A stretch of DNA of 64,000 nucleotides. Source: Siderastrea siderea. Its lineage: Eukaryota; Cnidaria; Anthozoa; Scleractinia; Rhizangiidae. This document shows positions 57,701 through 64,000 of this stretch, one piece after another. A program made the position numbers and the translations under genes. The notes beneath the pieces are model-generated. The model worked only from the letters and a program-made list of their open reading frames with translations, ran no database searches and had not been told where the DNA came from. The stretch covers positions 34,902,943-34,966,942 of the forward strand of contig OZ034970.1 of NCBI GenBank assembly GCA_964030785.1. Direction: 5' to 3'. How positions within the stretch are numbered: position 1 is the stretch's first letter; the number at the start of each line of letters is the position of its first letter.

Positions 57701-57987
57701 AATACCCATCAAGACCCGCCGAGGAGTACATTATTTTACTGATGGATTAGACATTTAATACCTTTTGTATACAGTTACCTTTTCAGCCCGAACATTCTAA
57801 TCGCAACAAATTACTGATTATCCTTGCACGTATGAACAAATTCCGCTACCACAAACGTAAGCATAATAGTTGCATGTTTGCCTTTAGAAATGATTTTCAC
57901 AATGATCAGCCTTGATTTTTCTGCAATAAACGTAAACTGTTCCTATTTTATAGTACATGCAAATCTAATTGCCTATCCGAAGCTTAC

Positions 57988-58330
57988 CCTACCGAGCACA
58001 CTCTGAGGCAGTCGGAACGTTTCGAGACATCAGCATCATTAAAACCAAAGCCAAAGCGGCAGCAGCGGTCAGGAAGGATACAGCAAAAGCTACAGTTAAA
58101 ATGCACAGCCGTCGCTGAATTACATGTATCACCGGTACCACATCCGATTGGCAAGAATGTACAGGTACTGCTGATACTCGTCTAGTCTTCTTAGTTTCCT
58201 GCTTTTCAAAGACTGATTGTGTTGTTGCAGGAACTACGCTTTCTCCAGCCACGTAAGTTCAAGCGTCAATTGCTTGTTTGGATTCCATCTCAAAAAAGAC
58301 GTTTTCAACCCCGGTTGCTGTCTGATTCAT
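57988..58330 (-). CDS. Collagen-like gene 2: first exon with transmembrane segment (in-frame stop)
   Basis: ATG at 58328-58330 starts MNQTATGVENVFFEMESKQA. A TGA near 58261, where gene 1 has GGA, interrupts the frame. It then continues VAGESVVPATTQSVFEKQET, a basic stretch, the membrane helix VSFLTAAAALALVLMM, SRNVPTASEC, and a donor GTAAGC (57982-57987). It is the counterpart of 36396-36742 and predicts a type II membrane protein. Whether translation starts after the TGA, or the gene is dead, cannot be told from sequence. Confidence 0.7.
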
Positions 58331-60046
58331 CACTAAATGATGATACGCGCAGTCGGGCGCTCTGTTCCTCGGCTTTCTTTATCGCTATGAAATTTCATCT
58401 GGATTAACTGTACATGTGTATACTCGTTAAGAGAACCGGAGGTTAAGAAAGAGAAGGTAATGTAACGCAAGGCTATTTTTCAATTCCAAGTAAAACATCT
58501 GGGAAGCACAGATGAGGACACCAGAACACCAACGTCCTGAATGAAGTAGTGAAGCAAACTATTAGATTATTCACAACGGTTTTGTCAATGGTTGCACTGC
58601 TACCACTCTTTTTGCACTGAAGAAAGGCACTGTTTTGGCCAATTGGCTTATACTGCAATTATGTTTGGTAGTTTGGCTCCAAATTCTTATAAAACGTCTT
58701 AGCTATTGAATTCTGAAAAAAAGACTTTCAATTAAATTTCAATTTAACTCGAAAGTGTCGAAACCCACTAGTAAAAGAACTTCATATTTGCCGACACTAA
58801 ATTAAGTGATTTGGACGTCCAGGCCGAATTGTTGCATCCAGGGACAAAATAACAAAAGGTTGATTCTTTGGCAATATGTCGCTCCAGCAAACTGTTGGGC
58901 ATTTTGGCAAGTGTTAAGAGGCAATGTCCACTAAGACCGAGCGAAATCGAAAATATGTGGCACATGATGAAAAATCAAAATTCTCCATTTTTCGCCCAGA
59001 GATACCTTATGGTAGCTCTAGAAACGTGGTGGCATTTTTTGTTGAGAAACTATTTTTAAACCTCCAAAAAATTAAAAAACCGTTACCGCACTACGTGTCT
59101 CTACAAATGTCCCGAAAAACGCGAATCATACCTTCTCGTAAACTTCGCTCTGTTTAATTCGCGTCATGGAACAATCCTGTTTTGAGCTTAGAAATTTGCT
59201 GTTGAAGAGTTTACAAGTAATTTGAGTCAAATTATTCTTTTGTGGATTAATTGCCAAGGTCATCGCAGGCTGCTGAAAACCACTAAAATTCGCTTGCTTT
59301 GAATTCTCAATTTGGCACAGTTTTTCAAGAGAAAGTTTCCCTCCCCGGTAAAACACCGAATCACTTGAAATTCAGAATTCTTGAAAGAGGAAATGCCGTT
59401 CTTAAACCAGGTTTAAATATTAGTTTCGGGCTTTTTATCAACGCCGAGTACAAACGCTCTCAAAATCCCGATAATTACAACATTAACACGTCAACAATTG
59501 GCACATACCTCCGACCAAAGAACCGAAAATGTGGACATTTCTTCTATTTTGGTTGGTATTCGGTTGTAATCCGCAGTAGAAAGGTAATGTCTAGCTCATC
59601 TGAATATAGTATTGTCTAAATATCAGGTTCTGTGCGTACTCTTTCATAATAACCATCTTGGCGTCTGGGGTCAACAACATCACTGAAGCATCGCGTATTG
59701 GCAATCAACCCAAATGACTTATTTCCATCCCGCCTCCTTCAGGAATAAAATGGTTTTGCCTTATTTGAACTTCAAAAGAGTTTTCTCCTGTAAGACGTCT
59801 TTTCTTGATCTGTATTCGTTGTAAAATTTCGAAACGATAATTTCTTGCCGAAAGCTTACAATACAAGCCTGTTTAGTTTGAGTCACGCAACAAAATGTCA
59901 CGCACTTGATTTTACCTGACGTCGGGTTTGACTTGGAGGGGGAAATGCACAGGAAACAAACAACAACAACAACAACAACAACAAGCAAGAAAAAGCAAAC
60001 AAACAAAAACAAAGCTTTGAAAATCTGTGGACCCAAGGATCGATTA
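58331..60046. other. Intergenic, no gene recognised
   Basis: No supported exon. Open frames at 58868-59157 and 59299-59619 lack recognisable domains. An (AAC)n run lies at 59959-59985. Confidence 0.4.
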
Positions 60047-60451
60047 CCGTCAACTGCCGCTTATAAGCCCTGGGCTTATACAACTTTGTAAGGGGTTTTG
60101 GGTGGGCTTGTAAACGGAAGGGCTTATATCCGGGGGGGCTTAAATGAGCCACAGCAGTGTTGATCGAAATACGTTTTTAATTTACCAGTTTTTAATTAAC
60201 CTTTGAAACGTCACAATAAATCGAATTCATTTCAATTTTAATTTAAGAACAAAATCAAAAACAACGCAACGTAACCGGAACGTAACAAAACAGAAGCTCA
60301 GAGTTCATCTTCGCAGTGTTCTGTGAGAGTGCTTAATATTAAGGAAACAGGGAAAACTAGAGGGCGATGTATTTTTTTTGTTTACAGGTAGATGGGCCTA
60401 TAACCGTCAGGGGGCTTGTAAGCGGTTGGGTTTATAAGTGGCAGTTAACGG
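60047..60451. mobile_element. 405-bp MITE flanked by TA (Tc1/mariner-like)
   Basis: The left end CCGTCAACTGCCGCTTATAA and the right end (reversed) CCGTTAACTGCCACTTATAA are TIRs, flanked by TA at 60045-60046 and 60452-60453. Both inner parts contain GGGCTTATA/GGGCTTGTAA phrases, extending the symmetry to about 80 bp. No coding content. Confidence 0.85.
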
Positions 60452-60779
60452 TATTTATGTATTTATCAGTATCATTAGAGGCAGTGAAGCCTTGCTAGAA
60501 CCTTGCCTGTTACTAGGGCTTTGAAAAAGAAATTATTATTAGGTCTCTATGTATTGGTCTTCAAAAGATGGTCAAGACAGGAGTGAGAATGTAAAAATGT
60601 ATGTTGAGTTTACTCAAGCCCAAACCAGGGGTGTGGCCAGGGGTGCCGGAACCGTCCTTTTCGTTCTTTATAAGCTTGTGAAACCATTTTATGGCAAACC
60701 TAGCGGATTACAATTTTATACATGAAACTCGAAATTAAGTTGAGTTTGAAACTCAACTCATGTTGAAACTCATCATGAC

Positions 60780-61095
60780 AAAGAGTCCTAATGTTTAGGG
60801 CTCTTTGTCGCTTTCCGCCTGATCTTCTGAGCAGTACAGGTGGTGAAGGTGGAGAACCATCCTTGTGACGAATGGCTAACGCTCGAAACGTCAGCTTTCA
60901 ATCGCTTCACGGTGGCTCAATTTACCTTATTAACTCAGTTGATAAATACAAAGTTTTGTGTTTCGCCTCCCCACCGATGCAGCACCACAGCTTCTCTAGA
61001 AACTAACCCCCTTGTTTGTCAAGAGAAAGTTGGTTGTGTGATTTTTCTCCGTCTTCTCACGGTTGAGGAGAACGAGCTCGGTTTCGCTTAGAGCA
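60780..61095 (+). mobile_element. Penelope-like element fragment with degenerate hammerhead motif
   Basis: GTGACGAATGGCTAACGCTC then GAAACGTC at 60865-60893 resembles the minimal hammerhead ribozyme found in Penelope-like retroelements (CTGATGA, short stem II, GAAAC, GTC). Here the first core base is G instead of C and stem II has a mismatch, so it is probably inactive. Downstream phrases (CTCAATTTACC, ACTCAGTTGATAAA, GCAGCACCACAG) are ones I recall next to such motifs in dispersed repeats. No RT or GIY-YIG coding part is present. Confidence 0.55.
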
Positions 61096-61381
61096 CTGCT
61101 ATGGACGGTAGACCATCAGATGACAGGGCCTTAGTTTTCAGCGCAGATATTGGTCTTATAGGTGCCACGCCATATGCTCTTCATACACGGACGGATTCCT
61201 TCTTTAGAAAACTGTATATTCACACCATCAATCTTCCAATTCAAGTGGCAACCAAACGGCTTGCAATGGACGCGCACCGGATGACACTTAAGGATGGTTC
61301 TCCACCGGGATCTTGATATCGTGTCCGGAGTTTAGGAGGACAAATGTATCCGACTTAGTCTCCGCCGGCCTTGCGGTCGCA

Positions 61382-61415
61382 GGCTCCCTTCCCTCCATGG
61401 GAAGGGAAGGGAGCC
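61382..61415. repeat. Perfect short palindrome
   Basis: GGCTCCCTTCCCT and AGGGAAGGGAGCC flank CCATGGGA; it would form a 13-15 bp stem. It lies in unannotated sequence. Confidence 0.85.
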
Positions 61416-61419
61416 AAGA

Positions 61420-62690
61420 GTTTAAACACCACGCCCAGCTCTGCTCCTAGTACTAATGCGCTAACTATGGTGGCCCTGCAGGCCCTGCAGTGTTAGCAGC
61501 CAGCGCTGTCTTGCCGGAAGCTGACTGTCTTCAGGGCTGGTATGGTAGTGAATCTGCTTAATGACGTCTGCCATCACAGCGAGGAATGCACGAAAGTGGG
61601 TATGAGAAAAAAGTGTACTTACCAGAGCCCACTGGAGGGAAGACACCGATGTGTTGCAAAATAGCTTTGGACTCCGACTTGTCATTTCCACGGTCTGCTT
61701 TTCTCACTTTCCCGTTCGAGGCATACTTAGAAAGCCCTGGTAGAACTCAACATGACCAACGTCGATTAGTTCCCTCTGCGCTATTCCCAGACAAGAGCGA
61801 TGGGCTGGGCAAATGGTCCATGTTAAGAATACTTATTAAAAATACTTTTGCGCGTGCTAAAAGAAAATCAACGAAGCTCAACTTCTGAGTGGGTGTCGCT
61901 GATTCCAATACTGCAAGTGTGACCCGAAAAGTCTTTTTTTTTGCAACTGGAATGGCAACTGCTTGTTCATATCGCTTGTAAGAGGCGCAAACGCCTGCAA
62001 CTAGTTTCTGAAAAGAATAAGTGACCTCTATTCGCAGCCAAGGGAGATAATGGTTTGATTGGCTATTGTACTCGGTGACAGGGGTCCTGACTGCGAGAAC
62101 TCCAAAGAACCTATCCTTTTACAATGGCGCGATATAGAGGAAGCGCTCTACAACTGCTGCGTTTGAAATCTGACGTTTTCCTTTTTTTTTCTTTTTTTTT
62201 ACGAAAATTATCAGTTTTTGAACATTTACTCAAAGCCGATCCGTACTTAAGACATTTTGTCTAGTTTCCAATAATGCCGCACCTGAAATTCTCACACGCC
62301 TGATTTCCAACAAGAAAATCATTTCCGCAAATGGCAGCTTCTCAAGGCGCCTTCCTCGACGCAACGCTGGTGGCTTGCAAATAATATTGAAACCCTTCAC
62401 CGTGAAATTAATTAGACTTGAAAAGTCGAACTCTTGAAAAGTCGAACTCTGCATAAGATATAAAAAAATATATCGATGTTTGCTATTTTAGACTATCGGA
62501 AGCTAATGCTTTCTGCTTCTAGTGAACACGTGACGATTTTTTCCTCTCGCCAGAGCGTCACAAAATGTACATCTATGTAATCTGAAAATTGTTTTGCACA
62601 GGTCAGAATTGTGTGGTGAATAGTCCCGTCATATGTAGTATCACTCTATTTTACTAGTCGAAAGATATTTCAGGCATAAGGGACCGATCG
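61420..62690. other. Intergenic, one possible exon end
   Basis: On minus, ...GGGCTCTG followed by GTAAGTACAC at about 61623-61614 is a good donor after a ~70-bp open stretch, but no partner exon is seen. GAAAAGTCGAACTCT is repeated in tandem near 62418-62450. Confidence 0.3.
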
Positions 62691-62702
62691 TTAATTACGT
62701 CC

Positions 62703-62832
62703 CAGGGGGGGGGGGGGGGGCGGTGGTTTTCAAAAAAGTGTAGTGTTTCAAAACTGAACCCCCCAAAAAAATTTTAGGTAAAAATTATACCCCCCTTCCC
62801 AATTCTTGTCTGAAAAATGTACCCCCCCCCTC
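62703..62832. repeat. G/C homopolymer-rich degenerate stretch
   Basis: A poly-G run at 62705-62720 is followed by C-rich phrases (ACCCCCC) separated by AAAAATTA/AATGTA. The repeated pattern 'AAAAATTATACCCCCC / GAAAAATGTACCCCCC' suggests a small dispersed repeat. Confidence 0.6.
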
Positions 62833-63069
62833 CTGAGGAGGCCATAATTCTCTCCGTCCTTCCTAAGACAGATTTTTTAACTTTTTTATTCTCTCGTTTA
62901 TTGTTTGTATTATTTTACATTGTTTAAAATATTAAAGCTTAACTGTTTGTGTCTGTCAATGAAATTGTTGTCGTTTTTGCTTTTTGAAATTTCATATAGT
63001 TGTAGGTGGTCTAGTTAGGGTATTGTTGATAAGGCCCTGGGTACGAGGCTTGGTTACATAGCATTCAAT

Positions 63070-64000
63070 ATGGCTACTTCCAAATCATACAAAGATGTAT
63101 TTGAAGTGAAGGCGTCGCTGAATTGGCAGGAGAAAAGGTCGGAAGTTCGAGAAAAGTCAACCAAGGGAAAGTACCTTAGATCGTCACTCCAGTGTCTCAG
63201 TAATGACGAGGTTTTGTTATTGTTGGAGTCTATTCTTCAAAGGTCAAAAGACGGGACACAGAGGAATTATACAGCCAAAGGTCTGAGAGCAGTTCAAGAA
63301 CATCTGATGTATGGATATGGATACTTAGATCTCGAAGAAGCATACCATCTATTTTCATCTTTTAATGAGTTATCTTGCCCAGACAAACAAGCCTTCAGGG
63401 ACAAATTGCTTGATCCTGATCATGGTTTGCCCGTCTATGTCATTACTGAACCTATTTCGTGCAAGGTCTTTGTTGTTCTGAAGAATGGTAGTGGCATGGA
63501 GAAGTTCCTTGTTGATTTTACCAATGTTTTGACTAGTGATATGAGTTACGGAAGAGAAGGTCATGCTATCGACAAAGATACTCTGACAATACTGTTGAAG
63601 AGTATGGATACCGAGTATGACAGGAATGTTCTGCGGACTGTTATGGCCCTGTGTCACACGCGCCCAGAGTTATACGACCTTGGAATTGATCCGTCCACAG
63701 CCAGACGACGGATCAAAAATATAATTGAAACAGCAAACGAATGTGACAATGCTTTGGCGGCGGGAGAAGATCTTGTTCGCCTGCACCTCCTTAACAAGCA
63801 GGAACAAATACAAAGTCAACTAAAGGAAGTAAACAGCACACTTGACAAAAAACGAGATGTCTGGCCAGAAAAGAGAGTCAACGATTTGGAAGAGTCAAAA
63901 GAACGGTTTGAAGAGAGGCTTAGTGAAGTCGAAAATCTACTTGAGAAGGGGGATAAAAGTGCTGTTGAAAAAGTAAGAAGAGCTGCTAAAAGACGTGCTG
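63070..64000 (+). CDS. Unrecognised coiled-coil protein, 3' part outside window
   Basis: ATG at 63070 opens an uninterrupted 310-codon frame to the right edge. It begins MATSKSYKDVFEVKASLNWQ. Residues 1-235 are mixed globular, with a compact mid-region (DHGLPVYVITEPISCKVFVV). Residues ~240-310 are strongly charged with heptad Leu/Val, a long coiled coil (LHLLNKQEQIQSQLKEVNS, then an ERFEERLSEVENLL stretch). Codon use is even and no lesion is seen, unlike nearly all other frames in the window, so it is probably a live host gene or a young element. No domain is recognised. The start is the first ATG after stops upstream. Confidence 0.8.
   Translation, partial: MATSKSYKDVFEVKASLNWQEKRSEVREKSTKGKYLRSSLQCLSNDEVLLLLESILQRSKDGTQRNYTAKGLRAVQEHLMYGYGYLDLEEAYHLFSSFNELSCPDKQAFRDKLLDPDHGLPVYVITEPISCKVFVVLKNGSGMEKFLVDFTNVLTSDMSYGREGHAIDKDTLTILLKSMDTEYDRNVLRTVMALCHTRPELYDLGIDPSTARRRIKNIIETANECDNALAAGEDLVRLHLLNKQEQIQSQLKEVNSTLDKKRDVWPEKRVNDLEESKERFEERLSEVENLLEKGDKSAVEKVRRAAKRRA

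Noticed and set aside
61461..61691. Minus-strand 76-codon frame with a nearby GTAAGT
   Set aside because: Start is GTG, no domain, and no partner exon; kept only as a possible exon end.

Overview
This is an AT-rich eukaryotic (metazoan) window dominated by transposable elements and their fossils, with few host exons. The content suggests a cnidarian, most likely an anthozoan such as a stony coral. It holds two unrelated protein-primed type-B DNA polymerases of virus-like elements, a dead Polinton/Maverick (adintovirus-like) element, many small inverted-repeat elements, a Penelope-like fragment, and a duplicated gene for a membrane-anchored collagen-like protein with GT-AG introns. The organism is inferred from this mix; no single marker proves it.

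Layout. 1-2404: open, undamaged type-B DNA polymerase reading frame entering from the left edge, followed by an AT-rich tail with a strong hairpin. 3511-9043: a 5.5-kb non-coding foldback element with long terminal inverted repeats and a 9-bp target duplication, filled with ~0.95-kb tandem repeats and containing a nested 402-bp MITE with its own 9-bp duplication. 10.2-12.4 kb and 18.6-21.2 kb: two diverged direct copies of one repeat, each showing the empty site for an insertion in the other. 13.0-13.7 kb: a nearly perfect long hairpin. About 21.6-31.4 kb: a degenerate Polinton with DNA polymerase, integrase, a membrane protein, a fibre-like protein, packaging ATPase, a proline-rich protein, two capsid candidates, an amphipathic core-like protein, an adenain-type protease, a zinc ribbon and a parvovirus-type phospholipase A2. 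Most of these are broken by stops or frameshifts.

32.9-36.7 kb and 42.3-58.3 kb: two minus-strand paralogues of a gene whose exons encode a transmembrane segment, a coiled coil and collagen Gly-X-Y repeats. The second copy has been stretched from about 4 kb to 16 kb by insertions in its introns: a 5.7-kb palindromic element (44952-50652), two TTAA-flanked MITEs, and a non-LTR retrotransposon (55.3-57.4 kb). A LINE fragment nested in a tandem duplication (40.6-42.1 kb) lies between the two genes. The right end has a TA-flanked MITE, a Penelope-like tail with a hammerhead-like motif, and at 63070 the start of an intact, unrecognised coiled-coil protein that runs off the window.

How it fits together: the Polinton genes form one former virus-like unit (replication, integration, packaging, capsid, maturation, entry). 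Everything else is host intron or intergenic DNA shaped by repeated transposition. Several insertions are supported by target-site duplications or by empty paralogous sites inside this same window.
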